64,000 bases of DNA from Marthasterias glacialis (GCA_911728455.2 OU452234.1:4974549-5038548), one strand, 5' to 3'; positions 22,690-35,570 are shown, counted from the first letter of the stretch. Translations and numbers: made by a program. The notes: generated from the sequence alone by a model not told the origin.

Positions 22690-23030
22690 GTACATGTAAC
22701 TAGTTCTTAAATAGCGCATTTCACAATATAGTCTCAATGCGCTTTACATTAGTGCCCTGGTCATTGGGCCAATAACATTCCTGTAATCTTTCTCAGCTCC
22801 CTGGGGAGTATACAGCCCTGAGCTGCCGTGGCGCTCTGAAGGCTTTTTCAAACACAATATCAACCTCTACCCTCGCAGGTACCCATTTATACCCCTGGGT
22901 GAAGAGAAACAATTATAATAAAGCATCTTGCTCGAGGCCACAAGTGTCATGACCGGGATTCAAACCCACACCCCGATGACTTGACCACCAGAACTTGAGT
23001 CCGGTGCACTAGACGGCTCGAGTATGATAC
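22690..23030 (-). mobile_element. tRNA-Leu-derived SINE (type 2), copy 1
   Basis: The minus strand begins with a tRNA-like head: GCACCGGACTCAAGTTCTGG (anticodon-arm region as in tRNA-Leu CAA) and B-box GGGTTTGAATCCCGGTC. The body runs down to TAGCGCATTTCACAATAT. Related copies are at 51720-52130 and, lacking the head, at 50500-50800. Confidence 0.75.
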
Positions 23031-24795
23031 GGCTTATGCTTGCGTTTAAAGTTAACAATAATGTTCTTTTTCTGGCAGTTGTGTGGATTATCTGTCTTAT
23101 TCGTTTCATTTAATTCTTAGTTTTGGTCTTAATTGCAAATGTGTTCCTTTTGCTTTGTTACCCCATGATTAAACTTTAAAGTGTGGCTAAGAACAGTTAG
23201 ATAGAGTTTTATGGCACACAAGTGTAAAAAACAATAAACAAGATTTTGCTTGCATTTGCTTGCATTGTAAATGTTTGCTTTGATCTTAAATTTACTGTTT
23301 TGTCATCTTCTTTATTCATTAATGTTAAGACCTTGCAAATTAAACCCTTGAATGCTTCAATCAGCCTTGCTCTATCTACATCATTACTTTTCTGTAATGA
23401 CCACGGGCAGCCATTTTTTTACTTCAAAATCGTACATTTAGTGAGAGGTATAACTCGGCAACAGTGTAGAAATGAATTCCCCTCATAACATCCTACCTTT
23501 AGGCAAGTATGAACCCGAAAGTGCATACCAAAGAAACGAATTTGAATGCAAACATTTGTTTTAAATGTTTGCCAGTTGACGAACAAGAATAGTCGACCAG
23601 CCCGTTGCTGCTGGCTTTGACGAAATTGAATGAACTAAGTGACCTTTTTAAATTGAATGAGTTTATTTGTCGAATGAATGCTCAAGTGTCAAAATTGAAT
23701 GATTCTTTTTAACTGTTGAATGCTGATGTACCCAAGGATTTATTCTCAAGCAAAATTGAATGACCCGGGTATTAACTTGAATGGATTTTTGTTGAAATTG
23801 GCCGGGAAAACCTTTACTACTTTGAAAAACAAGAATTTTCTTGTTGAGTTTCCATTTGTTCTTTTTGTCGTGTTTTTTTTTAACTGTACACTTGAATGGA
23901 CTATGGATACTTCTTGTGTGGAGTAAGGAAATAAATTTGCTCTAAATAAACTGACCCCCAAGAAGTGAATTGGTTTTTATTCTGCATATCAAATTAGTGT
24001 GTTTTTTTTTATGTGTGTTTTGTCCACCTGGGAATGTTTGTCTTGCAGGCAAAATAAGGCCTTTAGTATTATTTGTCAAAAAGTGTTGTCTTGTTGAGTT
24101 TCTACGATTTGTTTGGTACAACAGGACATTGATGTACAGTCTGTGTACAGGTTAGGGAAGTAAATTCGACACCCCCCCCCCCCCATCAGAAAGAAGAAGG
24201 AGAAAAAGCTATGACCCCTAAAAGTTAATTGTCTGTTGGCTTTAAGAAGTTGTCAGACTTTGTAAAATTTAGGAATTTAGGCCCATAAAACAATAGCTTG
24301 TCAATGCAACGGGCATACAATTCTCTTTAAGTCCCAACATTCCAGTGTGGAGCATGGAGGAGTAGAGTATTTGGAAGAATATGGGAGGGTCTCTAGCCAA
24401 AGACATTGGGGGGTATGGTTAAGGAAATAAATTTGACCCAGAAAAACCTATGACCCTCAACGAGTGCATTTGTTTGAGTCTGTGTCAGTAATTTTGTGAT
24501 GTGTTTTTTGTCCAGTTGTGAATGTTAGTCTTGCAGGCAAATGTACCCCACATGTTATGTGTTAAACAGTGTTTTCTTGTTGAGTTTTAATTACTTATTT
24601 TTTGCTCCTACATCAGACCTGAAAAGTAAAAAAAAAAATTATGCATTGTATGGACATTTCCAAAAAAAGGTTTTTATTCTGTTTACTGATGTGTGTTTTG
24701 TACAATTGTGAATGGTTATCTTGTCAGAGTAAGGTAATAAATTGGCCCAAAAGTAACTGTCCCCAAGAAGTGTATTACTTTTAGTCTGTGTGAAT
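23031..24795. other. Low-complexity intergenic or intronic sequence
   Basis: Contains many AATTGAATGA-type words around 23580-23780. Repeated segments of the form GTCTTGCAGGCAAA, TTTCTTGTTGAGTTT occur at about 23840, 24050, 24090 and 24530-24570, so it is an old, degraded local duplication. No gene called. Confidence 0.4.
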
Positions 24796-24796
24796 G

Positions 24797-25215
24797 AATT
24801 GAGTTGACCTTACTGGACGGTGCGGAAACCTGGACGCTCACTACCCAGCAGGAGAAGATCTTCTGTAACGTACACCCAGATGCTGAGGATGGCCTTAGAT
24901 GTGTTATGGACTGACTATACAAGAAACACTCACCTCTCATGGCGGTCTAATGACCGTATCGGACAAGACTCATGAGTGACGGATGAGACTTGCAGGGCGC
25001 TGTTTTCAGCATAATGAACTGGCAGCTTCCTCCCTCATCTTGTGGGAACCAACCCAAGGAAAGGCCTCCAGAAGCAAGAAGAGATTCTCCTACATTGACG
25101 TCCTGAAGAGGGACACAGGAGTCCCCACGACTGAAGACCTGCACTCCTGTATGAAGGACCGATCCAACTGGAGGCAGTGAGGATCAGATGGGCCCGTGTT
25201 GATGGAGGACCTCCC
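24797..25215 (+). mobile_element. LINE fragment (C-terminal end of a reverse-transcriptase ORF)
   Basis: Conceptual reading shows a hallmark of LINE reverse-transcriptase C-termini: LLDGAETWTLTTQQEKIF (about 24805-24860), followed, after stops and a frame change, by MRLAGRCFQHNELAASSLIL and DVLKRDTGVPTTEDL...CMKDRSNWR (24983-25180). In intact elements this is the region after the RT core. Here it is broken by stops and frameshifts, so it is a dead 5'-truncated copy. Confidence 0.7.
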
Positions 25216-25375
25216 CCAGCCACAACCTTATTAATTTATTTTATGTCAAATTACAAAATTGTAGACCTATTAATGTATTGTTTGTCAAACTGTGATTGAT
25301 TGTATTGAGTTTCCATTATTGATCTAATCAAACAATCAGACTAAGACAATAAATTATTGTTGTGGAAAGTGGAGT

Positions 25376-25462
25376 GGCGTAACCAGAGGGGGTAGGTTAC
25401 CAGAGGTGGTAGGTTACCAGAGGGGGTAGGTTACCAGAGGGGGGAGGTTACCAGAGGGGTGG
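25376..25462. repeat. 20-bp tandem repeat, about four copies
   Basis: Unit TACCAGAGGGGGTAGGT, with slight variation. Confidence 0.9.
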
Positions 25463-25526
25463 AGGATGGAGGCACTGTGTTGATCCGCACCGTTTTACTT
25501 GACCTTCTACATTTTAGAGAAGGGCC

Positions 25527-25945
25527 CACTTTCATGGCTCTGCTTACTGTTAGTGAAACTGAATCAACGCTTATGAATCCAGAAAAATCTGTGCTTAATG
25601 TAAACGTATTTCACAGGTAGCAATAAAATGTTTGCTTGTGTGCATTATGTAAATGACATTACTAAGCATTCTTGACTTATACGCAGCTTGCGGAGAAATT
25701 GGGTGCTTACCCTGTTACCAGAGAATTATGAAACCAGAAAAATCTGTGCTTAATGTAAACGCATTTCACAGGTAGCAATAAAATGTTTGCTTGTGTGCAT
25801 TATGTAAATCACATCACTAAGCACTCTTCACTTATACGCAGCTTGCGGAGAAATTGGGCGCTTACCCTGTAGTGTTAGCAGAGAATGATAACTGCGCAGA
25901 AAAGCGCCGAATTACGCAGTAAGCAAAGCCATGACATTGCGGGGT
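25527..25945. mobile_element. MITE with internal 160-bp duplication
   Basis: The left end TTTCATGGCTCTGCTTACTG is inverted at the right end (GCAGTAAGCAAAGCCATGACA). Inside, a unit of about 160 bp (AGAAAAATCTGTGCTTAATG ... GGAGAAATTGGGCGCTTACC) occurs twice in tandem. Confidence 0.75.
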
Positions 25946-26083
25946 GTGGATGTCTAACAACAAGACTAACCAGCTTACCCAGTCCTCTCTTGTAATTTCA
26001 TACCAAGTTTGACGTGGTTAAAAAATTATTTATTTTTGAGTTGTCACCTCTAAAAAGACATTTTTCTGTTAGATTCTTTGCAG

Positions 26084-26184
26084 GCTGGATCGTCACTCAG
26101 TGTAGTCACTGTGTGGGGAATGCAATGCTGGAGCTGCCCTCTGAGAAGAAGATGTACCCCTCCCCAGATCCTACCATCACGTGA
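26084..26184 (+). CDS. Possible 3'-terminal coding exon, product unknown
   Basis: Preceded by a good acceptor (TTAGATTCTTTGCAG). Two bases complete a codon, then the frame reads WIVTQCSHCVGNAMLEL and, 15 codons later, ends TIT-TGA at 26182. A CxxC pair and ordinary composition make it protein-like. AATAAA follows at 26502-26507, fitting a 3' UTR of about 320 bp. It may be the last exon of a transcript starting near 19.4 kb, but intermediate exons are unproven. Confidence 0.35.
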
Positions 26185-26501
26185 CAGAGAAACATTGCAG
26201 TGATGGGAAGCAAGCCCTGCTAGTTTGATGATGGAGAAGTTTCTTCTATAGTTTTGCGAAGTATATAAGCAGAAGAATTAAACACAGTATTTCAAGTTAA
26301 CAGTTTGATGAAAAATTAATGACAGCACTGCGCTGGTGTCCAAACATGTGTTAAATTGACACGGAATTGACCATATGTATGTCTTCCAAAAGTAATCCAG
26401 TGAGTTTTAACAAATTTCTTTAACCCAGATCTACCTGACTGGTCTCAGTAATGTAAACACTGTTCCTGCCTAAGCCCATGTAGCGCTCATTGCTGCATTA
26501 C

Positions 26502-26507
26502 AATAAA
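26502..26507 (+). terminator. Candidate polyadenylation signal
   Basis: AATAAA 318 bp downstream of the possible terminal exon 26084-26184. Confidence 0.3.
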
Positions 26508-26865
26508 CGCTTATAGTTGACTGTTTTAAACAACAAAATGTGTTCTGTTGGAAAGAGTACATCATTCTCTTAATGTGTTATATTTTGCCAGGTTTCCCCT
26601 CTGATTGAGAGTACAAAGAAAGACACGACTTAACGTTCTTCTACTGGTTTACCCGTAGGTAATATTTTATTTAGAAAATCCTGTAGTTAGGTCCCTGATA
26701 TGGGTTAACACATATTACATAAAACAACTTTTTAATATCTTAGCTAACCTTCGTCATCAATGGAAACATCAAAACAAGCACAAATTGGACTTCAAATCCT
26801 GAACAATGGTGGACTATAACTAACAATGTAGTAAAAAGATATTCACGTTGTTAGTCATTTTACAG

Positions 26866-26992
26866 GAAAGCCTGTGGTGAAAGAAACCACGGTGTTGTCT
26901 GAACACTACAGTGCACAAGGAGATCCTGAATCTGACATACCAGGGAGATGGGATGCTGGGCAGGACATAAACCCTCATTATCAACATTCATG
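26866..26992 (+). CDS. Possible coding exon, product unknown
   Basis: Flanked by a TTTTACAG acceptor and a strong ATG/GTAAGT donor. The frame beginning after two bases is open across the exon (KPVVKETTVLSEHYSAQGD...). The other two frames contain stops. Not recognised. Joining it to the next apparent acceptor (27120) would give an in-frame stop, so linkage is unresolved. Confidence 0.3.
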
Positions 26993-27759
26993 GTAAGTTT
27001 TGAAAACTTTGATGGTTTTGAAATCATGCATTCTTTTCAACAACCAAAAAATGAACCATACCTCTGTAAAGTTAAAACACAGGATTGTTTTTTGCTATGG
27101 GAGAAGTTGTTCCCTTCTGCAGAAGATCAACATGGATAGAGCGCTCAGATAGATGTGAGTATGGCGTCTACCAAACAGTAAGCCCTTCATCGACTCCTGC
27201 CCTATATTCAGTTCTCCTGTATAAGCGTCAAAGTCTTGTAGACCTTGATGATGACACCATCGATTGGCTGGATATACCAACCTACCAATCTGACTTTGTT
27301 ACTTAGATAGTTTCCATGCAAACAAGGCAATGACAGGATTGTTAATCATCAAGGAGCAAAGTTGATTCATTTCATTCTAGGAGCTCACTGATTTAATCCT
27401 CCAGAGAAATATTTCCGTCACGCTATCAAAGTTGAAAAAATAGCATTTGAAGATCTCCAAAATCACAGTTGTTCATTTTGGTTGTAGGAGTAAAAAACAA
27501 AAGTACTGATGTGTTTCAACAGGCAAAATATAACTGTTATTTGTTGTTTTCTTGAAAATGTAAGTGGCCAATTTTACTACCATTTTCACAGGTTGTTTGT
27601 ATGCTGTGTTTAATGAAGGGGATCAGAATGAGTGTACTCTTTCAGTAATCATTGTCCATTTGAAAAGGTGGAGTTCCTGGCTTTCAGACGGCTGCCCAGG
27701 ATAAGTGGGTAATCTTCAAGGACAGAAATAAGGCAAAGTGTTTTTCTTGTGGCATTTTT

Positions 27760-30700
27760 AATTTATTCACATGAGTTTGTTTGTTTGTTTGGCAATAGTT
27801 TCAGAGTTGAAAGTCTGGGATGTGTTTTTTTTCTTTAGGTGTTTTGAAGAATTTGGGAAAGTCTATTAAGATGCTTCAGATATCAATGCAAATTCTTAGA
27901 TTTTAGTCACTTAACTTTTGATTTGTCATTTGCTGGATAAGGTTTATTCTGAGAGCTCACTGATTAATGAAGTTCATACCAGCACCAATCCTCAAGAGAA
28001 CTATTGCAGGAATTTGACATCCCCCCTCAATTACTGTTGCTTATTTTGATTGCAACAATCAAGCTATCCTTGATGAGCATACGTTTCTGCAACCATTTTG
28101 GGGCTGCTTTCTAAATGCTAAATGTTACAAATTGTGCGATTTGTTTCTGTTCTAGAAAAGGCCATCTACCCGTCAACAAGTAGATGTCCAAAACCAGCCT
28201 TAGACAAAGGAGCTGCACTCCCCAGTAAAAGGTGAATTCACAAAAGGTATTCTTTTAATATTCACCCCTGTCCCAAATGGAGCTTTTTAAGTATTGTGCG
28301 GAATGTTTATTGTTGTTTACCAGTCATTTATTTTTTGTAGCAGTACAATTCATTTGAAGATATGTTGTTTGGTATTCATCTCAGAGTTGACAGAATGGGT
28401 TGTGTGTTTTTTTCCTCTGGTTATAAAGATTTTAGGAATGTCCCTAAGGATGCTTCATATTAAACACTAATTTTTGATACAAATTCTTAGCTTTTGGTAA
28501 TTAAATTTTGGTGTGTCGTTTGCCAGATAAGTTTCATTGTGAAAGCTCACTAATAAGTAAAGTTCATACCAGCACCAGCCCTCAAGAGAATTGTTTCAGG
28601 CATATGAAGTTCCCTGAATTTACTATTGCATATTTTTTATTGCAATGTTTGAAATGCTCCTGCTATACATATGTTCCTCCAAACAGTTTTTTGCTGTTTT
28701 CATTGTGGGTTTACTTCACTTATTTTTGATTGACAGTATCAAAAAAATCCTCAAGTAAAAGCAAGTTATCTGAACCCAACTGTTTTGATGAAGGGACATG
28801 TTCTGAAAGACTAAAGATGCAAATGTTGCAATTTGTTTGTGTTGCAGAAAGGCTAAGCATCTCCAAAGACATCTACCCGTCAACAAGTAGATGTCCAAGA
28901 CCAGCCTATGATAAAGGAGCTGCACTCTCTAGTCAGGCATAGCATCTCAAAAGACAACTACCCGTCAACAAGTAGATGTCCAAGACCAGCCTATGATAAA
29001 GGAGCTGCACTCTCCAGTCAGGCATAGAATCTCCAAAGACGTCTACCCGTCAACAAGTAGATGTCCAAGACCAGCCTATGATAAAGGAGCTGCAATCTCC
29101 AGTCAGGCTTAGCATCTCCAAAGACATCTACCCGTCAACAAGTAGATGTCCAAGACCAGCCTATGATAAAGGAGCTGCACTCTCCAGTCAGGCTTAGCTT
29201 CTCCAAAGACATCTACCCGTCAACAAGTAGATGTCCAAGACCAGCCTATGATAAAGGAGCTGCACTCTCCAGTCAGGCTTAACATCTCCAAAGATGTCTA
29301 CCCGTCAACAAGTAGATGTCCAAGACCAGCCTATGATAAAGGACCTGCACTCTCCAGTAAAAGGTGAATTCCCAAAAGTATACTTTTAAAATTACCCCTG
29401 GTCCCAAATGGAGCTCTGTAATTATTGTACTAAGTGTTTACTGTTACTCTTGATTATTTAGAAATTAGTACCAGTCGTTTTTTTATTCAATTCATTTGAA
29501 GATATTTGTTATTGTATTCATTTCAAAGTTGACAGAATGGGTTGTTTTCTGTCACTTTTTGAAGATTTTGGGAAATTCCTAAAGATGCGACATGTTGAAC
29601 ACAAATTTCAATACAAATTCTTAGCTTTTGCTAAATAAAATTTTGGTGTGTCATTTGTTAGATAAGTTTCATTGTAAGAATTTACTGATTAGTAAAGTTC
29701 ATACCAGCACCAATCATCAAGCGAACTATTGCAGGCATTTGACGCCCCCCCCCCATCCATTTTCTTGCTGCTTTCAATGTTTTGTCTTATTTTATTATAC
29801 CTGAATTTTGTAAATTGTGCAAATTTCTTATGTTGCAGTCAGGCTTAGCATCTTCAAAGAGATCTACCCGTCAACAAGTAGATGTCAAACCAGCCTATGA
29901 TAAAGGAGCTGCACTCTCCAGTCAGGCTTAGCATCTCCAAAGACATCTACCCATCAACAAGTAGATGTCCAAGACCAGCCTATGATAAAGGAGCTGCACT
30001 CTCCAGTCAGGCTTAGCATCTCCAAAGACATCTACCCGTCAACAAGTAGATGTCCAAGACCAGCCTATGATAAAGGAGTTGCACTCTCCAGTAAAAGGTA
30101 AATTCCCAAAAAGTAAACTTTTATGTTTACCACTGGTCCCAAATGGAGCTCTGTAATTATTGTACAAAGTGTTCACTGTTAATCTTGATTATTTAGAAGC
30201 TAGCATCAGTCATTTTCTGTAGCAGTACAATTCATTTGAAGATATTTGTTTGTTGTTTTTATATTCATTTCAAAGTTGACAGAATGGGTTGTTTTTTCTG
30301 TCAGGTTTTGAAGATTTTGGTAAATTCCTAAAGATGCAACATTTTCAACACAAATTTAAATACAAATTCTTAGCTTTTGGTAATTGAAATTTTGATGTGG
30401 TACTTGTTAGATAAGTTTCATTGTGAGAATTTACTGATTAGTAAAGTTCATACCCGCACCAATCATCAAGCGAACTATTGCAGGCATTTGACGCCCCCCC
30501 CCCTCCGATTTACTGTTGCTTATTTTGATTGCTACAGTAAAAATATTCCTGATGTGCATGAGTTCCTCCATCCATTTTCTTGCTGCTTTCAATGTTTTGT
30601 CTTCATTTATTATTCATTAAAAGTTTTTACAAAATCCTAAGGTATAAGCAATTTAATTGAATCTGTTTTACAACAGTGGATAGTGTTTATACGCACAACA

Positions 30701-33700
30701 TTTTGCAAATTGTTGAAATTGTTTTTATTACAGAAAGGCTTAGCATCTCCAAAGACATCTACCCGTCAACAAGTAGATGTCCTAGACCAGCCTGTGATAA
30801 AGGAGCTGCACTCTACAGTCAGGCTTAGCATCTCAAAAGACATCTACCCGTCAACAAGTAGATGTCCAAGACCAGCCTATGATAAAGGAGCTGCACTCTC
30901 CAGTCAGGCTTAGCATCTCAAAAGACATCTACCCGTCAACAAGTAGATGTCCAAGACCAGCCTATGACAAAGGAGCTGCACTCTCCAGTCAGGCTTAGCA
31001 TCTCAAAAGACATCTACCCGTCAACAAGTAGATGTCCTAGACCAGCCTATGATAAAGGAGCTGCACTCTCCAGTCAGGCATAGCATCTCCAAAGACATCT
31101 ACCCGTCAACAAGTAGATGTCCAAGACCAGCCTATGATAAAGGAGCCGCACTCTCCAGTAAAAGGTGAATTTGCAAAAAAATCCTTTTAATGTTTACTCC
31201 TGGTCCCAAATTGAGATATTTGTCTGTTGTTTGGCAATCATTTCAGAGTTGACAGGCAGTTTTTTTTCTGGTAATAGTCCCTTATAAAGATGCTTCATGT
31301 TAAGCACGAAGATCAACACAAGTACGTGGCTTTTGGTAATTTAAATTTTGATGTGTCATTTGCTAGATAAGTTTCATTCTGAGAGTTTACCGATGATTAC
31401 TTTCATACCAGCACCAATCCTCAAGGGAATTGTTTCAGGCATCTGAAGCCCCCCCCCTCCGAATTACTGTTACTTATCTAGATTGCAACAGTAAAAATAT
31501 GTTTGATGTGCATGAGTTCCTCCATCCATTTTCTTGAGGCTTTCAGTGTTTTGTCTTTGTTTATTCTTGATTGAAAGTATTAAAAATCCTCACGTATGAG
31601 CAATTTAACTGAAGCTATGGATAGTATTTTTTAACAACTAAATTTTGCAAATTGTGCAAATTGTTTGTGTTGCAGTCAGGCTTAGCATCTCCAAAGACAT
31701 CTACCCGTCAACAAGTAGATGTCCAAGACCAGCCTATGATAAAGGAGCTGCACTCTAAAGTCAGGCTTAGCATCTCCAAAGACATCTACCCATCAACAAG
31801 TAGATGTCCAAGACCAGCCTATGATAAAAGAGCTGCAATCTCCAGTCAGGCTTAGCATCTCCAAAGACATCTACCCATCAACAAGTAGATGTCCAAGACC
31901 AGCCTATGATAAAAGAGCTGCAATCTCCAGTCAGGCTTAGCATCTCCAAAGACATCTACCCATCAACAAGCAGATGTCCAAGACCAGCCTATGATAAAGG
32001 AGCTGCACTCTACAGTCAGGCTTAGCATCTCCAAAGACATCTACCCGTCAACAAGTAGATGTCCAAGACCAGCCTATGATAAAGGAGCTGCACTCTCCAG
32101 TCAGGCTTTGCATCTCCAAAGACATCTACCCGTCAACAAGTACATGTCCAAGACCAGCCTATGATAAAAGAGCTGCACTCTCCTTTCGGTTTTAGCATCT
32201 TCAAAGACATCTACCCGTCAACAAGTAGATGTCCAAGACCAGCCTATGATGAAGGAGCTGCACTCTCCATTTAAAGGTAAATTCCAAAAATTTATACGTT
32301 TAATATTCACCCCGGTCCCAAATGGAGATATTGTTTACTGTTTGGCAATCATCTCAGAGTTGACAGGTAGGGTTGTGTTTTTTGTTTTTTTCTTTTTTCG
32401 GGTCAGGTTTTAAAGATTTTGGGAAAGTCCCACATAAGGATGCTTCATGTTAAACACAAATAACAAAACAAATTCTTAGCTTTTTGTAATTTAAATTTGG
32501 TCGTGCCAATTGTTTTATAGGTAAGTTTCATTCTGGGAGCTCACTGATGATAAAGTTCATACCAGCACCAATTTTAAACTGTTTCATGCATGTCACGTCC
32601 CTCAGAATTGTTACTTCTCATCTTTATTGCAAATATCAAACCAAAGTTATCTAAAGATTTCTAGGAACAGTACACACTTCTTTGAATTCCTGTCACATGT
32701 TCCAGGAATAAACAGGCATGCTACTTTTCAGCTGACAGCCGATATCCTGTTTTTGGTTTCTCAGCTGCTCTAGGCGTGGCACTTTCCTCTTTTATGACAA
32801 ATTTCAGTTGCGTGCCTGACTAAACGACTCAATGTTTAATTGTGCACAAATGTTCAAGGGTTAATGTTGCAAACTGTGGGATTTGTTTGTGATGCAGAAA
32901 GGCTTAGCATCTCCAAAGACATCTACCCGTCAACAAGTAGATGTCCAAGACCAGCCTATGATAAAGGAGCTGCACTCTCCAGTCAGGCATAGCATCTCCA
33001 AAGACATCTACCCGTCAACAAGTAGATGTCCAAAACCAGCCTATGATAAAGGAGCTGCAGTCTCCAGTCAGGCTCAGCATCTCCAAAGACATCTACCCGT
33101 CAACAAGTAGATGTCCAAGACCAGCCTATGATAAAGGAGCTGCACTCTCCAGTAAAAGGTGAATTCCCAAAGAGTATACATTTTTTAATATTTACCCCGG
33201 GTCCCAAATTGAGCTCTGTGATAATTGTGCAGAATGCATATTGTTCCTCAAGAGAACTATGTCAGGCATTTTGCATCCCCGAGAATTATTGTTGCTTATT
33301 TTGATTGCAACAATAACAATGATCCTGGTGTGCATGATTTCCTCCAAACAGTTTTTGTGGTTTTCAATATTGGTTTTCTTCACTTGTCTTCGATTGAAAG
33401 TAAAAAAAAAAATTAAAAGTTTAAGTAAGTTATCTTAAGTTAACTGTTTCAATGATGAGACACAATAAATGTTGGAACTTGTGCACTTTGTGTGTGTTGC
33501 AGTCAGGCTTAGCATCTCCAAAGACATCTACCCATCAACAAGTAGATGTCCAAGACCAGCCTATGATAAAGGAGCTGCACTCTAAAGTCAGGCTTAGCAT
33601 CTCCAAAGACATCTACCCATCAACAAGTAGATGTCCAAGACCAGCCTATGATAAAGGAGCGCACTCTCCAGTCAGGCATAGCATCTCCAAAGACATCTAC

Positions 33701-34500
33701 CCGTCAACAAGTAGATGTCCAAGACCAGCCTATGATGAAGGAGCTGCACTCTCCAGTCAGGCATAGCATGTCCAAAGACATCTACCCGTCAACAAGTAGA
33801 TGTCCAAGACCAGCCTATGATAAAGGAGCTGCACTCTCCAGTAAAAGGTGAATTCCCAAAGAGTATACATTTTTTAATATTTACCCCGGGTCCCAAATTG
33901 AGCTCTGTGATAATTGTGCAGAATGCATATTGTTGCTCCTGTTTATCAGTCATTTTCTTCCAGCATTTTAATTCATTCAAAGACATTTGCATGTTCGGCA
34001 ATCATTTTAGAGTTGACAGGCTGGGTTGTGGGTTTTTTTCTGTCAAATTTGATAGATTTTGGGGAAGTACCTTTGGATGCTTCATCAAACACAAATATCA
34101 ATACCACAGTTTGCCGAAAATAAAATTCATTCTGAGAGCTCACTGATCAAAAACATTCCAGCACCAATCATCAAGAAAACTGTTTCGAATAGGTGTTGCT
34201 TATTTTTATTGCAACGATTGATATTTTCCTGATGTGCATGAGATCTCCCAACCATCTTGTTGTTGATTAATGTTTTGTCTTCATTTATTTTTGGATTGAA
34301 AGTATAGACAAATACTGAGGTAAAAGCAATTTATCTCAAACTAACTGTTTTAATGATGGGTAAAGTTTAAAACACAAACTGTCGCAAATTGTGTAATTTG
34401 CTCGTCTTGCAGAAAGGCTCACCATCTCTAAAAAGATCTACCAGTCAACAAGTAGATCTCCAAGACCAGCCTAAGATATAGGAGCTGCACTCTCCTTTGT
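27760..34500 (+). repeat. Higher-order array: about 30 hairpin units of 85 bp in eight exon-like blocks
   Basis: Blocks (units): 28156-28231 (1), 28848-29363 (6), 29839-30097 (3), 30734-31164 (5), 31676-32276 (7), 32898-33158 (3), 33503-33847 (4), 34413-34497 (1, diverged). Each 85-bp unit contains GACATCTAC, a 10-nt loop CCGTCAACAA, and GTAGATGTC, a perfect 9-bp stem. Blocks 2-7 are preceded by a T/G-rich tract ending in CAG, and blocks 1-6 and 7 end AAAG before GTGAAT or GTAAAT, like exons. Spacers of 340-634 bp are related to each other (shared CAAATGGAGCTCTGT, AGTTGACAGAATGGGTTG, AGTTCATACCAGCACCAAT). Because 85 is not a multiple of 3, every frame meets a stop within about three units, so blocks of three or more units cannot encode a continuous protein. 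Transcription is inferred only. Confidence 0.9.
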
Positions 34501-35060
34501 ATGTATCATGCGTTTGAAAAATGCATACTTGTGTAATCATAATTTTGGGGAATTTTTTTTACCTTTCCAAGTTTAAAACCCAATACATTTAGTCGATTTA
34601 GTGCTTGTATAAATATTGTCGCTGCAGAATTTGTGTCCTCTTCAAGAAAACCAGTTGCCAAAGCAGTTTAAACACTACAGAAAATGTAAAAGTTAAAAAA
34701 TTGCAGCACCTTTAGATGTAAAGGCAACAATAACAGCACCTTTTTGTTATATAAAATATTTTTCCCCTCTTTTTCCAGCTTTCAAAAGGCACATAAAATC
34801 AATGTTATACTTTTTAGAATGATGATTGATTTGAAAACAAAATTTTATTGACATCCTAATTATTTCAATCTCCTGAATATGATGTCAGAGATCAGTAAGC
34901 TTAAAATATCCTACATAATTACCTCCCCTGAAAAATGATAGATAGAAGAACCAAAAAAAGATGTTCAAAGCTTCAAAAACAAACTACTTTGTTAAACCTT
35001 TTCACAAGTACCTTGGTCTACTGTTGACAACAAACAATGACAAGAAAAGTAATGGTTTAC
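34501..35060. other. AT-rich spacer, no feature seen
   Basis: Lies between the hairpin array and the 1.28-kb duplication. No ORF or repeat family recognised. Confidence 0.5.
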
Positions 35061-35211
35061 TAAGAATAATGATGACTTTTCACACTGTAAAGGATAACTA
35101 ATATCACTGGGGAGGGGTCCTCATCAATTTTTAATCACCCCTGCAACGGATTTTGCACATTAAATTTGTTGGCTTGCATTCAATTTTGTATCTGCAAATT
35201 TGACCTTTCAG

Positions 35212-35398
35212 AGCCAGAGATGTAGCTAGCTGTTCCCTGAAGTCAAGTGCCGAGGGAAACATCTCTACTGACATCTTGAAGGCTACAGGGTATAAAGGAG
35301 AGGAACGTGTATGTAAACATCAGTATCATCAAGACATCCAAGCAGTTTATCTAGAGGTCATGAATGATGGACAACCAAGCAGTTTGTTGTCTTTAACT
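35212..35398 (+). CDS. Possible coding exon, copy 1 of a duplicated pair
   Basis: Acceptor TGACCTTTCAG, donor ACT/GTAAGA. One base completes a codon, then 62 codons are open (ARDVASCSLKSSAEG ... STDILKATGYKG ...). The second copy at 36492 keeps phase and frame despite many substitutions and a 3-bp length difference. This is evidence for past protein-level selection. No ATG in a suitable place, so it would be an internal exon. Product not recognised. Confidence 0.45.
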
Positions 35399-35570
35399 GT
35401 AAGATATTCTAGATGTGTTAGTTTGATGTTTTATGTTGTCGTCGTATAGTGGGCTGTTTTTGCAGCACTATACAATTAACATCTCGAAATAAGTACACCA
35501 TTGCAAGCAAGCACATACATATTTTTTGAACTATGAAATTGAAGATCATAGAGCCTTGGAGGTGCGGAGA

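Noticed and set aside
28156..34497. CRISPR array
   Set aside because: Regular hairpin repeats look CRISPR-like, but units are contiguous with no unique spacers, the sequence is metazoan with introns, and there are no cas genes.
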